Origin: Promethearchaeia archaeon
Lineage (GTDB): Archaea > Asgardarchaeota > Lokiarchaeia > Sigyniarchaeales > SOKP01
Direction: 5' to 3'
Length of the DNA: 64,000 nt
Assembly: GCA_029856155.1 (NCBI GenBank)
Contig: JAHQWL010000075.1
Location: forward strand, 55,561 to 119,560
Shown here: one piece after another, positions 26,705 through 35,842 of the stretch
Position numbering within the stretch: position 1 is the first letter of the stretch
Layout of the letters: the number at the start of each line of letters is the position of its first letter
Program-made: the position numbers and the translations under genes
Notes under the pieces: model-generated
Told to the model about the DNA's origin: nothing
Database searches by the model: none
What the model saw: only the letters and a program-made list of their open reading frames with translations

Positions 26705-27658
26705 TTGGAAGAAGAACAGAATGGAGAACCAAATGAGGAAATAGAAAATAATCATGCTAACACTTTTGATGAAGAAAATATAGAAGAATTTGAAGAAGAA
26801 ATTACAGATTTAGAAAATGTGTCTGAAGAAGAGTCTATACAAAGAGATTCAAATGATTCAATAGAAGAAATTGGAGATAATGTCATTGAAGAACAAGAAA
26901 TAGAATCAGAAGATATTGAGAAAACAGAATTAACTGAAGAATATGATAACGAACCAGAAAATCTTCTAATAGAAGAATCTATGGATACGCAAATTGTTGA
27001 AGATGGAAAAATTATAGAAGATGATATGTCAGAAAGTACCATAGTTGATGAAAAAGCATTAGAACTTGATGAAAAAGCTCTTCGTCGAAATTTCATTGAG
27101 GCCGCTTTTTTTGCCGCTGGAGGTCCTTTAACAATAGAAGAGTTATCAAATAAATTAGAATTTTCAAAAAAGGAAGTAGAAAATTTAGTAAATGAATTAG
27201 CCTTTGATTATTTAGAGCGTACTACGTCACTAATAATAGCACAAATTGGAGATAGATATCAAATGCAAATTAGACCAGAATACACAGAAAAGGTATCCAA
27301 ATTTGCAAAAGGGGGGGCAATAGCAGAGAGGTATTTAAGAACTTTGACGATTGTTGCTCTAAAGCAACCAATCTTAAAATCAATGGTGATAAAATTAAGG
27401 GGTAGCGGAGCATATGAGCATGTGAAATACCTTTTAGACAACGACTTCATAAAAGCCGTAAAAAAAGGAAGATCTCACGAACTATCAACTACTGATAAGT
27501 ATGCTGAAATGTTCGGATTGCCAAAAGATATAAGATTGCTGAAACAAGCTATGATTACTCAATTAGGACTTGAAGAAGGAGGAAAAAGTGAGCCTTCAGG
27601 TGAAATTGAGAACGCGGATCAAGGTGAACCTTTGAGTGAAAGTGAAGAAGAAGAATAA
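26705..27658 (+). CDS. scpB: segregation and condensation protein B with long acidic N-terminus
   Basis: 317 aa. Residues 1-125 are an acidic low-complexity tail (Glu/Asp/Asn/Ser). The conserved ScpB double winged-helix follows: RRNFIEAAFFAAGGPLTIEEL, a strand region RYQMQIRPEY, then RTLTIVALKQPILKSMVIKLRG and HELSTTDKYAEMFGL. A second acidic tail closes the protein. ScpB dimers clamp ScpA on the SMC ring. The start is TTG, preceded by a GTGATG Shine-Dalgarno-like site. It is the last gene of smc-scpA-scpB and converges on valS, with 15 nt between the genes. Confidence 0.92.
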   Translation: MEEEQNGEPNEEIENNHANTFDEENIEEFEEEITDLENVSEEESIQRDSNDSIEEIGDNVIEEQEIESEDIEKTELTEEYDNEPENLLIEESMDTQIVEDGKIIEDDMSESTIVDEKALELDEKALRRNFIEAAFFAAGGPLTIEELSNKLEFSKKEVENLVNELAFDYLERTTSLIIAQIGDRYQMQIRPEYTEKVSKFAKGGAIAERYLRTLTIVALKQPILKSMVIKLRGSGAYEHVKYLLDNDFIKAVKKGRSHELSTTDKYAEMFGLPKDIRLLKQAMITQLGLEEGGKSEPSGEIENADQGEPLSESEEEE

Positions 27659-27673
27659 ATTTAGAAAATCTTT

Positions 27674-30274
27674 TTATTTAAAGTAATAAACTGTAATATT
27701 CAGATCTTCAACATATTCTATTAAATCTGGCTTCTTTTTAATTGATTCTTCTAATGATTTCCCAATTACCTCTAAATTGTTTATTCTGATAGTATTTTTT
27801 ATATCTTCTTTTAGGATCTCAATATTTTTATGTTGATCTGTTTCTGTTATTAAAATTATTTTCTCAACACTCTCATTCAAAGGTATTTGAAGTTTTGATT
27901 TTAACATCCTTAGAAATTTTATGATTTCAATACCTAATTTACCTTGTTCAGCTAATGCTTCAGATATATGATCATAAGGTTCTGGCCAATTTTCTAAGTT
28001 TATGGACTCTAAGTCCTTAAATTGTTTATATAGAATAAAATATATTTCTTCTGAAATGAAAGGCATTATAACTGAAGAAATAGTTAATAATTTGTAAAAA
28101 AGGTTTAAAGCATTCTTTAATGAGGTTTCTCTTGTTCTTTGATCTTCAACATAAAACTTATACTTTATAGCTTCAATATAATTATCGCAGATGTCATTCC
28201 AAAAGAATGTACGAAGAATCATCATAGCTCCATGCCAATTATACCCATCAAAAAGATTTGTGATTAGATTTAAATTCTTATTAAATTCTGAAAAGAAAAA
28301 GCTATCTATACTCGATAAAGCCTTAGGATCTATTTTAATATCACTTAATTTTATCTTAGTTAAATTCAAATATAAAAATCTATATGCATTCCAAATTTTA
28401 GTTAAAAATCTCGAAGCTCCAATTAATTGTTCAAACCTCCTGCGATATTTTTTGTTAAATTTATCTTCTGGAAGTTTTTCCCTTTCCTTCAGAATAATTT
28501 CATTTGATACGGGCTGTTTGTTTTGTAGATTTATCCAAGTGAATTCAAAGGGATAATCATCTCCAAGTGTTCCCATTGCAGTCCAGTATCTTATTGAATC
28601 AGCACCAAATTCGGGCATAACTTCCTCTGGTGCAATATAGTTTCCCAGACTCTTTGACATGTGCCTTCCATCTGGACCAGCAACCATCCCGTTAATCATT
28701 GCTTCATAAAAAGGAGCTTTTCCAGTTAAAATCTTACATCGAAATAAGGTGTAAAATAACCAAGTTCGGATAATTTCATAACCCTGTGGACGATGAACTT
28801 TTGCATTCATATAAGCTCTTCTAAAGAATTCAGCATCTTCAGTCCATTTTGATATTTCTAAAGGTGTAAGACTTGAATCAATCCAACAATCACAGACATC
28901 TTTTTCGCCTATAATATTCTTACTTTTGCATTTTGGACACTGTTTAATTGGTGGTGAAATTTTCACAGGATTTAATGGTAAATCGTCTCTTTTAGGTGGT
29001 ATTATCTCACCACAATCGCTGCAGTACCAAAACGGGATAGGTGTACCAAAAAAACGCTGACGTGAGATCACCCAATTCCAATCTAAACCTTTTGCCCAAT
29101 CTATTAATCTTTGTTTTTGTTTTTCTGGATACCATTTCATTATTTCTCCAGATTCAATAATTTCACTAGTGAATTCCTTTACATTAATAAACCACTGATA
29201 TACGGGTAAATATTCTATAGGTTTCCGACAAGATGATCGTTCTGAATGGACAATGATACTATGTTCATAATCTTCAATTTTTTCGATTAATCCCAATTTA
29301 TCAAGATCTTTAACAATTTGTTCTCTTGCACCCATAATTGTTAAACCTTGATATTTAGAATTTTCATTCATATGACCATCTTCAGTAAAAATTTGGATCT
29401 CATCCAGATTATATTCAAGCTTCCACTTAATATCCATTTCATCACCATAAGTACAAACATAAACAACACCAGTACCAAAATTCATATCAACGGTGTTATC
29501 CATATAAACTCGAACAGCACGGTTTGTAAATGGAATTTCTATTTCAGAAGCAGAAATATCATAATAACGATCATCATTTGGATGAACCATAACAGCGACA
29601 CAAGCTTCCATGTATTCAGGTCGCGTAGTAGCTATCGTAATAAATTCATTTTCTCTCCCAATAATTGGCAATTTTATGTACCATAATTTTCCTAACTCAT
29701 CTTGATAACCTACTTCTGCTTTTGCCACAGAAGTTTCACAATTCACACAGAAATGAGTTGGAAATTTATCTCTATAAAGCATACCTTTTTCATAAAAATC
29801 TAAAAGTGAAATTTGGACTTTGCGTTTATAATCGTCATTCATAGTCCGATATGTATAATCCCAATCTGTAGAATATCCTAACTCATCCAATTGTTTTGTC
29901 ATATTTTTAATATTGTTTTCTACCCATTCTCTACATTTTTCTAAAAAGTTTGCTCGATCATCTTTAGTTACACCATAATTTTTAGTTACTGCTAACTCGA
30001 CAGGTAATCCATGACAATCCCATCCTTGAGGAAAAAATACATTTTCTCCTTTCATTCGATGATACCTTGCTACAAAATCTATCCAAGCATAATTTAGATA
30101 TTGTCCTATGTGTAGAACTCCACTAACAAATGGAGGTGGTGTATCAATAGTAAAAATTTCATCCATTCGATTCTCATCAAAAGCATATATCTTCTTGTTT
30201 TCCCAATATTTTATCCATTTCTCTTGAACTCTTTTAAAATTAAACCTTTTTGGATATGTTGTTTCTTGTGCCAT
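27674..30274 (-). CDS. valS: valyl-tRNA synthetase, archaeal type
   Basis: 866 aa. It charges tRNA-Val with valine. Class I motifs: HIGQ (HIGH variant) in PPPFVSGVLHIGQ and HMSKSLGN for KMSKS. The editing domain is intact (TTRPEYMEACVAVMVHP). I call ValRS rather than IleRS because of the SGVLHIG context, the zinc-like Cys pairs (CSDCG, CPKCKSK), DCWIDSSLTP and the HRPQGYEIIRTWLFYT stretch, all typical of archaeal ValRS; the GWDCHGLPVE segment is shared with IleRS. The gene stands alone on its strand. Confidence 0.9.
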   Translation of the reverse strand: MAQETTYPKRFNFKRVQEKWIKYWENKKIYAFDENRMDEIFTIDTPPPFVSGVLHIGQYLNYAWIDFVARYHRMKGENVFFPQGWDCHGLPVELAVTKNYGVTKDDRANFLEKCREWVENNIKNMTKQLDELGYSTDWDYTYRTMNDDYKRKVQISLLDFYEKGMLYRDKFPTHFCVNCETSVAKAEVGYQDELGKLWYIKLPIIGRENEFITIATTRPEYMEACVAVMVHPNDDRYYDISASEIEIPFTNRAVRVYMDNTVDMNFGTGVVYVCTYGDEMDIKWKLEYNLDEIQIFTEDGHMNENSKYQGLTIMGAREQIVKDLDKLGLIEKIEDYEHSIIVHSERSSCRKPIEYLPVYQWFINVKEFTSEIIESGEIMKWYPEKQKQRLIDWAKGLDWNWVISRQRFFGTPIPFWYCSDCGEIIPPKRDDLPLNPVKISPPIKQCPKCKSKNIIGEKDVCDCWIDSSLTPLEISKWTEDAEFFRRAYMNAKVHRPQGYEIIRTWLFYTLFRCKILTGKAPFYEAMINGMVAGPDGRHMSKSLGNYIAPEEVMPEFGADSIRYWTAMGTLGDDYPFEFTWINLQNKQPVSNEIILKEREKLPEDKFNKKYRRRFEQLIGASRFLTKIWNAYRFLYLNLTKIKLSDIKIDPKALSSIDSFFFSEFNKNLNLITNLFDGYNWHGAMMILRTFFWNDICDNYIEAIKYKFYVEDQRTRETSLKNALNLFYKLLTISSVIMPFISEEIYFILYKQFKDLESINLENWPEPYDHISEALAEQGKLGIEIIKFLRMLKSKLQIPLNESVEKIILITETDQHKNIEILKEDIKNTIRINNLEVIGKSLEESIKKKPDLIEYVEDLNITVYYFK

Positions 30275-30394
30275 TTTGAACTCTAATTAGAAGGTTAATT
30301 AATATAAAAATGTATAATACTTGATAACTTTATAAGATTTGTTCAATTCATGGTATTCAATGTAGCTTTCTTTATGGTATAATTTAAAAATTTT

Positions 30395-30414
30395 AATGGA
30401 CCTGATGGGAATCG
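30395..30414 (-). repeat. imperfect copy of the tRNA-Ala 3' end (possible att scar)
   Basis: The 20 bases here match the 3' end of the tRNA-Ala gene (31219-31238) at 18 positions, in the same orientation, about 0.8 kb away. The copy lies on the 3' side of the tRNA. This is where the displaced end of a tRNA sits after integration of an element into its 3' part. The segment between the two copies holds one gene, the membrane methyltransferase. No integrase is present. Confidence 0.5.
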
Positions 30415-30456
30415 TCTAAAAGTGATATCGCGAAATTATATTTTTTCCATTAAATT

Positions 30457-31068
30457 TTAACTTTTAATCCTTCGACCAATATATCTAAATACTTTTCTTT
30501 TATATTCAATATAATCCTTTCCAAAGCATTGTTCTAATTCTTTTTCTTCTAACCTAATTCTATAATGAAAATTAATAATGAATATAATAATAGATAGGAA
30601 TGTTATCCATGTTGGAATTATTAAACTGAATCCTATTGTTAAAATGTGCAATCCAAGATAAATAGGGTTTCTTGATATTGCATATATTCCTCTTGTTTTT
30701 AATGCAGATGAGTTAGATTTATCTGCTGAACCTATTATTGAATTTAGATTAAAATATGCGATTAGAAATATAATGGTTCCAATTAAAACAAAAATATCTC
30801 CTATATATTTTAAAAGGTCTATATTTAGCATTTCTATTGGTAAAAAAAGATTAAATGCTAAAATAGGATTGAAAATATAAATTAATGTTAAAAAGCATAT
30901 ATAAATATATCCTAAAATACAAATTACTATTAATGGATAAATCCATTGAGGAATCTCAGGAAAATTAACTGCTCTTTCAATCTTATGTGATAATTTTCTA
31001 TAAATTATATGGAATAAAACGATAATTATTATTATCCAAAAAATAATCAATGATATTTTAGTCAACAT
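30457..31068 (-). CDS. isoprenylcysteine carboxyl methyltransferase-like membrane protein
   Basis: 203 aa with about five membrane helices. The C-terminal part has the ICMT/PEMT-type pattern GIYAISRNPIYLGLHILTIG, then RIRLEEKELEQCFGKDYIEYKRKV, which forms the SAM site and catalytic region. Family members methylate isoprenylated cysteines, lipids or small molecules, and the substrate cannot be told from sequence. The gene is the only one between the tRNA-Ala and the partial copy of its 3' end, so it may have arrived with a small integrated element. Confidence 0.75.
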   Translation of the reverse strand: MLTKISLIIFWIIIIIVLFHIIYRKLSHKIERAVNFPEIPQWIYPLIVICILGYIYICFLTLIYIFNPILAFNLFLPIEMLNIDLLKYIGDIFVLIGTIIFLIAYFNLNSIIGSADKSNSSALKTRGIYAISRNPIYLGLHILTIGFSLIIPTWITFLSIIIFIINFHYRIRLEEKELEQCFGKDYIEYKRKVFRYIGRRIKS

Positions 31069-31220
31069 ATTAAAAAACAGAATTTGTTTTAACTAAATTT
31101 TATTTTTAGTATGTTTTTAATTTTACTAGAATGATTAATTTTAACTAAATTGCTAATAAATTTATTACTAACTGGATGCATGTGTTATTTAAAATCCTTT
31201 TAAGATGTTTAATAGTAGAA

Positions 31221-31321
31221 TGGACCTGACGGGAATTGAACCCGTGACCTCTTGAATGCGAATCTTGTAATTAAGCCTTTCACTTAATTTATCAAGCGAT
31301 CTTCCACTGATCTACAGGCCC
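31221..31321 (-). tRNA. tRNA-Ala(CGC) with a 29-nt intron
   Basis: On the minus strand the acceptor stem GGGCCTG pairs with CAGGTCC and contains the G3-U70 pair that marks tRNA-Ala, with A73 as the last encoded base (CCA is not encoded). The D stem is GATC/GATC, the T arm ACGGG-TTCAATT-CCCGT and the variable loop AGGTC. The anticodon stem CTTGA/TCAAG closes a normal loop TTCGCAT (anticodon CGC, U33 present) only if 29 nt (about 31263-31291) are removed. The mature tRNA is 72 nt. The intron sits before the anticodon, between positions 31 and 33, not at the usual 37/38 site. Confidence 0.9.
31263..31291 (-). other. tRNA-Ala intron at a non-canonical position
   Basis: The intron forms its own hairpin: AATTAAG pairs with CTTAATT around the loop TGAAAGG. 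The borders are ambiguous by 1 nt because T flanks both ends. Archaeal splicing endonuclease would need to accept a relaxed bulge-helix-bulge here. Confidence 0.7.
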
Positions 31322-31408
31322 AACTATAATGATTATATAATTATATTGCAAAAATCAGAATGACTAAAATTTTTTATTATTTTTCTTAGATTTTTAAAAA
31401 AAATAAGA

Positions 31409-33787
31409 TTAATACTCAGTTCTGGCAATAATTTCATCTTGAGCGTTTTTTGATAATTCTGTAAAATATACAGAATATCCAGCGACTCTTACAACTAACC
31501 CTCTATAATTATCAGGATTTAGTTGAGCATCACATAGAGCTTCCTTTCCCACAACATTGAATTGTACTTGATAACCCCCTTCGGGTTGAAAAAAAGTTCT
31601 AAGAAGCGGATTTAAGATTTCTGTATTTAATGTATTTGGATGAAAAGCTAAAATTAATGAATTACCATTGGTCATTAACTCATTATTGAGTTTTTTAATT
31701 GAATTGAGAATGGCTGTTGGACCCTTTTTATCCATACCACTTGTTGGACTTAGACCATTTGAAAGAGGTTCTGTTTTTCTTCTACCATCCGCTGATGCTC
31801 CTGTGAAAACGCCAAATGCTAAATGAAATGTTGTGGAATAAATTCCGGGATTAAATATTCCGCCTCTATAATTTGAATGTTTTGAAATTTCTTCGCAATA
31901 AAATTTTGCGACCTCTACCGCAATCTGATCAACATAATCGTCATCATTTCCGAATTTCGGTACCTTATTAACGAAAAATTCTCGCCATTCCGTTCCTTTT
32001 TTTCCTTGATAAATACCTCTAAAATTCTTTGCAAGCATTTGAACTAAATCTTCAAATGATATGATTTTATCTTCAAAAACGGTTTTCTTAATTACAGCAA
32101 GACTGTCTGCAACTGTGGCTAAACCAATTAATTGTGGTCCTGTAAAATTATAAATCGCACCACCTTTAGTTATATCAAGACCACGCTCTAAACAATCATC
32201 TATTGTTGTAGATAAAAATGGTTGCGGCGTAAGTTCAGCAATTGCTTTATCAAGAAAATACATGGTTTTTACCATGTAATCAATGAAAAATTTCACTTGA
32301 TTCTTAAAAATATTCCAAAGATCTTCATATGAATTAATCTCTCTATTATTTTTAAATCCATAATCTTTCCTAGTCAACATATCGACTCCATTATTCAATG
32401 CTAACTCTAAACATTTCACTACATTAAATTGGTTAGCATTTGTTGATCCAAATGATTTATATGGATGTTGAGGCTCAACACATCCGATTGGTGCATATTC
32501 TCGAGCATCTTCTAGAGTAAAACCTCGATTAATAAGACCGGGGATCATTACTTGGTCATTGAATAAAGCAATACTGGTACCACTTTTTATAGATTCCCCA
32601 ACTCTCAATATAAAATCATCTGAGGTTTCTTTATGAATTCTAACACAAAATGTTGGCTGGACAGTTTTTATATGAGTATATGCATCCAAAATCATCAAAG
32701 ATAATTCATTTGTAGCATCTTTTCCTTCACGATCTAATCCCCCAATTACTAAATTTTCAGCAATAGGAGGGCCTTCAACAGCTACTACCCCTTTTGAAAT
32801 AACATAGTTCCATAAGGTAGAAATTTTAATGAAAAAGCATTCAATTAGAAATTGAGCTTTTTCTCGTGTAATATTTCCCTCTTTTATATCTTTTAAATAA
32901 TAGGGATATAGGTACTGATCTAAGCGACCTATTGAAATGGCAAAACCACCATCTTCTAAACCACATATTAGATGAGTAAAATAAATTAATTGTATCGCTT
33001 CTTCAAAATTATTAGGTCTATTTTGAGAGATATTATTACAAATTTTAGATATATTGTAGAGTTCTTCTTGACGTTCAGGATTCTGTTCATTCTTAGCCAT
33101 TTCTCTTGCTAAGACTGAAAATCTCTGCATAAATTTCTTAGCTGCATCTAATAAAATGATTACTGATTCAAAAAAAGTCTTTTTATTGTTATCATTAGAA
33201 AATTTTTTTAAATTCTTCCTAGTTTTATGAATTAAACCATTTATACCATTTTTTAAAACATTTTCATGACCTGGAAAAAAATGACCAATTCCACTCGAGA
33301 GTTCTACATCTACAGCAAAAACGAGTTTTTCCATAATATCTCTTAAATCTGAGTCTAGATATGATTGAAACCGCTCCTGCACAGTAATTTCCTCATCTTT
33401 CCAATAAGGAATTATTACTTCTTTTATATTTTGTCTCTCTTCATTTGTTAAGTAAAGTTTCTGGACAGGACGAGTATCATAATTATCAATATCCTGATTT
33501 ATTGTATCTATTCGAGCTTCGGGATACAATGGAGTTCCTACAAATTTAGTACATCTATTACCAATTATATATTCCTCATTCCATATTTTTAATGTCATAT
33601 TTATCAAATAATAGTCCATGGCTTTCGCGAATCTAATAATCGGGTTTTCTCCTTTTGTTTTTTTATAAGATTCTGTAAATAATTTAGCTCGTTCGACACA
33701 AATTTCATGTGGTGCCTTTACAAGTTTGTTTTTCATTCTTAACGTACGTTCATTATAGCTTGAAATGGTAATATGTTCCAATTGCAT
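31409..33787 (-). CDS. glycyl radical enzyme (dehydratase/lyase-type PFL family)
   Basis: 792 aa. The glycyl radical loop RVAGYSVYF near the C-terminus (Gly about 768) and the active-site motif GCVEPQ near residue 435 are intact. The Cys-x-Glu form is that of the dehydratase/lyase branch (glycerol, diol, choline or isethionate-type enzymes). Pyruvate formate-lyase proper has two adjacent Cys there. It acts strictly without oxygen and removes a group from a 1,2-diol-like or amino-alcohol substrate; the substrate is unknown. The required radical-SAM activase is not in the neighbourhood, and there are no microcompartment genes. Confidence 0.88.
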   Translation of the reverse strand: MQLEHITISSYNERTLRMKNKLVKAPHEICVERAKLFTESYKKTKGENPIIRFAKAMDYYLINMTLKIWNEEYIIGNRCTKFVGTPLYPEARIDTINQDIDNYDTRPVQKLYLTNEERQNIKEVIIPYWKDEEITVQERFQSYLDSDLRDIMEKLVFAVDVELSSGIGHFFPGHENVLKNGINGLIHKTRKNLKKFSNDNNKKTFFESVIILLDAAKKFMQRFSVLAREMAKNEQNPERQEELYNISKICNNISQNRPNNFEEAIQLIYFTHLICGLEDGGFAISIGRLDQYLYPYYLKDIKEGNITREKAQFLIECFFIKISTLWNYVISKGVVAVEGPPIAENLVIGGLDREGKDATNELSLMILDAYTHIKTVQPTFCVRIHKETSDDFILRVGESIKSGTSIALFNDQVMIPGLINRGFTLEDAREYAPIGCVEPQHPYKSFGSTNANQFNVVKCLELALNNGVDMLTRKDYGFKNNREINSYEDLWNIFKNQVKFFIDYMVKTMYFLDKAIAELTPQPFLSTTIDDCLERGLDITKGGAIYNFTGPQLIGLATVADSLAVIKKTVFEDKIISFEDLVQMLAKNFRGIYQGKKGTEWREFFVNKVPKFGNDDDYVDQIAVEVAKFYCEEISKHSNYRGGIFNPGIYSTTFHLAFGVFTGASADGRRKTEPLSNGLSPTSGMDKKGPTAILNSIKKLNNELMTNGNSLILAFHPNTLNTEILNPLLRTFFQPEGGYQVQFNVVGKEALCDAQLNPDNYRGLVVRVAGYSVYFTELSKNAQDEIIARTEY

Positions 33788-33897
33788 TTGTATCCCAAAA
33801 TATTATGAATCATTCATTTTAATTAAAAATATAATTGCTATGTTTAATAAACGTTTTTATTATATTTTTTTAAAAGATTCTGGGGAATTTCTAAGAT

Positions 33898-34734
33898 TTA
33901 AATAAATTTCATCAAATGATTCTTAGTTTCGGGAGAAAACAATAAACCCGCTTTCTTTTTGTTATTAAATCTTTTGATAGCTACATCTAAATATTCTTTC
34001 TTTAAGTCAATTCCAATGAAATTTCGGTTTAAAATACTACATACAATTCCAGTAGTTCCAGACCCCATAAATGGATCTAATACCCAATCACCCTCATTTG
34101 AAGAAGATGAAATTATTCTATTTAATAATTCCAGTGGTTTTTGAGTTGGGTGTTTACCGAATTCTTTTTCATCCTTTGATATTAAAGGAATTGACCAAAC
34201 ACTTCTCATTTGTTTATCTTTATTCTTCAATTTATCTTTAGGATTATTCCATGCCTTCATTTTTTCATAATTAAATGTATGGTTTGAATTTTTAGATTTG
34301 CGAGCCCATAATACTATTTCATGGCTATGTGTAAAGTATTTACATGATAAATTAGGTGGAGCATTTGGTTTATACATAACAACATCATTAATAATATCAT
34401 AACCATTGTTCTCTAATAGATAACCCACTTTATAGATAATATGTAACGTTCCAGAAACCCATAAACTACCATTATTTTTTAAAAGTCTTCTACAAGCTTT
34501 TAACCAAGAATCTATAAAATTAATATCCTCGTCGAAACCTTTTGATTTATCCCATTCTCCTTTATTAACCGATACCATCCTGCCCGATTTACACGTAATC
34601 CCATCATTTGATAAGAAATAAGGTGGATCAGCAAAAATTAAATCAAAACTTCTATCTTCAAATTGATTTAGTATATCTAAAGTGTCTCCATGGTACAAAA
34701 TGAAATTATTCTCTTCAAAATAAGGTTTTATCAT
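33898..34734 (-). CDS. beta-class DNA methyltransferase (N6-adenine or N4-cytosine), orphan
   Basis: 278 aa. The order of motifs is catalytic motif IV first (DPPYFLSN, residues 36-43) and SAM-binding motif I near the end (DPFMGSGTTG, about 220), which defines the beta class. The ITCKSGRMVSVNKGEWDKS stretch and HPTQKP are typical of adenine methyltransferases of the DpnA/MboII-like group, as I recall them. No restriction endonuclease lies next to it, so it is likely an orphan methylase or a single-gene remnant. It is the upstream neighbour of the glycyl radical enzyme on the same strand, 110 nt away. Confidence 0.85.
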   Translation of the reverse strand: MIKPYFEENNFILYHGDTLDILNQFEDRSFDLIFADPPYFLSNDGITCKSGRMVSVNKGEWDKSKGFDEDINFIDSWLKACRRLLKNNGSLWVSGTLHIIYKVGYLLENNGYDIINDVVMYKPNAPPNLSCKYFTHSHEIVLWARKSKNSNHTFNYEKMKAWNNPKDKLKNKDKQMRSVWSIPLISKDEKEFGKHPTQKPLELLNRIISSSSNEGDWVLDPFMGSGTTGIVCSILNRNFIGIDLKKEYLDVAIKRFNNKKKAGLLFSPETKNHLMKFI

Positions 34735-34895
34735 ATTTGGGTAAATTCATCTTAGAAGTTATGAAAAATTCAATAAAATAGGTTAAGAGAATATAATATC
34801 TTTTAATTATTAACTTTAAAGTTTAATATTAACAAACAATTAATATTCATGTAAGAAAATCGTTAATTTATTCAAAATGCATTCGAGTTTTAAAC

Positions 34896-35837
34896 ATGAT
34901 AAATAAACAAAGATTTGAGGAGTTATTTAACGAACATGTTATTAAAGACATTTCTGAAGAACAAATTGATATAGTTCTTTCAGGGCAATATGGTAAAGCA
35001 TTAGAATTATTAAGAGATGCAGAGTCAACTGGATTGTTTCCTGCTTTAGTCGGTCCTCCTGGAGTTGGCAAAACCATTTTATGTCGATATTTTGCTAGTT
35101 TAAGGGCGAAAGAGAAGAAAAATAAGAGTTTTTACTGGTTAACTATGGATGAGAGTATAAAACCTTCTCATTTTGTTGGCTCTTTTGATCCCGCAATTAC
35201 GTTAAAAAAAGGATTTGTATTGGAGTCTTTTAACCCAGGCCCATTATTAAACGCTATGCTAGAAGGGGGTACTTTCTTAGCTAATGAAATTAATAGAGCT
35301 ACAGAATATTCTCAAAACACGCTATTAGAGCCCCTAGAGGAAGCATCTATTGGTATTCCCCATTTAGGGAGAATAAAAGCAGATAACAATTTTTTCTTTA
35401 TATGTGCAATGAACCCTGAAGAATTATCAGGAACTCATCGCTTATCTGAAGCTTTAAAAGATAGAATAAAGGTCTGGATCAAATTGACTTATCCAGATAA
35501 ATCGACTGAACTAGATATTATAAGAATTAATCTACCGGAACATTTTATTATTGAAGAATCTGAATTAGAATTAATATATTCAATTATTAAAGAAACTAGA
35601 CAAAATAAAATAGATATTGAAATTCCCGCTTCTATAAGAGCTGGAATTGCTATTGCTAAATTATTAGCAAGAAAAAGACTATTAGAGAAAGAAAACAAAG
35701 TGAAAGAAAAAGAATCAGCGTACCTTTATCTCTCAGAAATTGCCCGTCATGTTTTATTGGGCAGTTTAAAACCTAAACCTGGAGTAAAAGTTGAAAATAT
35801 TATAGAAAATATTATTCATAAGACGTTAGGAGGGTAA
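34896..35837 (+). CDS. MoxR-type AAA+ ATPase
   Basis: 313 aa. Walker A is GPPGVGKT (about 52-59), followed by SFDPAITLKKGFVLESFNPGP, the MoxR lid strand pair, then GGTFLANEINRATEYSQNTLLEPLEE, and sensor 1 FFICAMNPEE. In Walker B the acidic pair reads NE; most MoxR proteins have DE. MoxR ATPases act as chaperones that remodel or activate partner complexes with VWA proteins, and such a protein is encoded 5 nt downstream. The lost Asp may weaken ATP hydrolysis. Confidence 0.88.
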   Translation: MINKQRFEELFNEHVIKDISEEQIDIVLSGQYGKALELLRDAESTGLFPALVGPPGVGKTILCRYFASLRAKEKKNKSFYWLTMDESIKPSHFVGSFDPAITLKKGFVLESFNPGPLLNAMLEGGTFLANEINRATEYSQNTLLEPLEEASIGIPHLGRIKADNNFFFICAMNPEELSGTHRLSEALKDRIKVWIKLTYPDKSTELDIIRINLPEHFIIEESELELIYSIIKETRQNKIDIEIPASIRAGIAIAKLLARKRLLEKENKVKEKESAYLYLSEIARHVLLGSLKPKPGVKVENIIENIIHKTLGG

Positions 35838-35842
35838 ATTTA

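Noticed and set aside
27674..30274. Isoleucyl-tRNA synthetase as the identity of the large synthetase
   Set aside because: GWDCHGLPVE is IleRS-like, but the N-terminus, editing domain, zinc motifs and WIDSSLTP region follow archaeal ValRS.
30415..31220. A second tRNA gene at the tRNA-like 20-mer
   Set aside because: Only the acceptor/T-stem edge is present; no D arm, anticodon arm or complete T loop can be formed.
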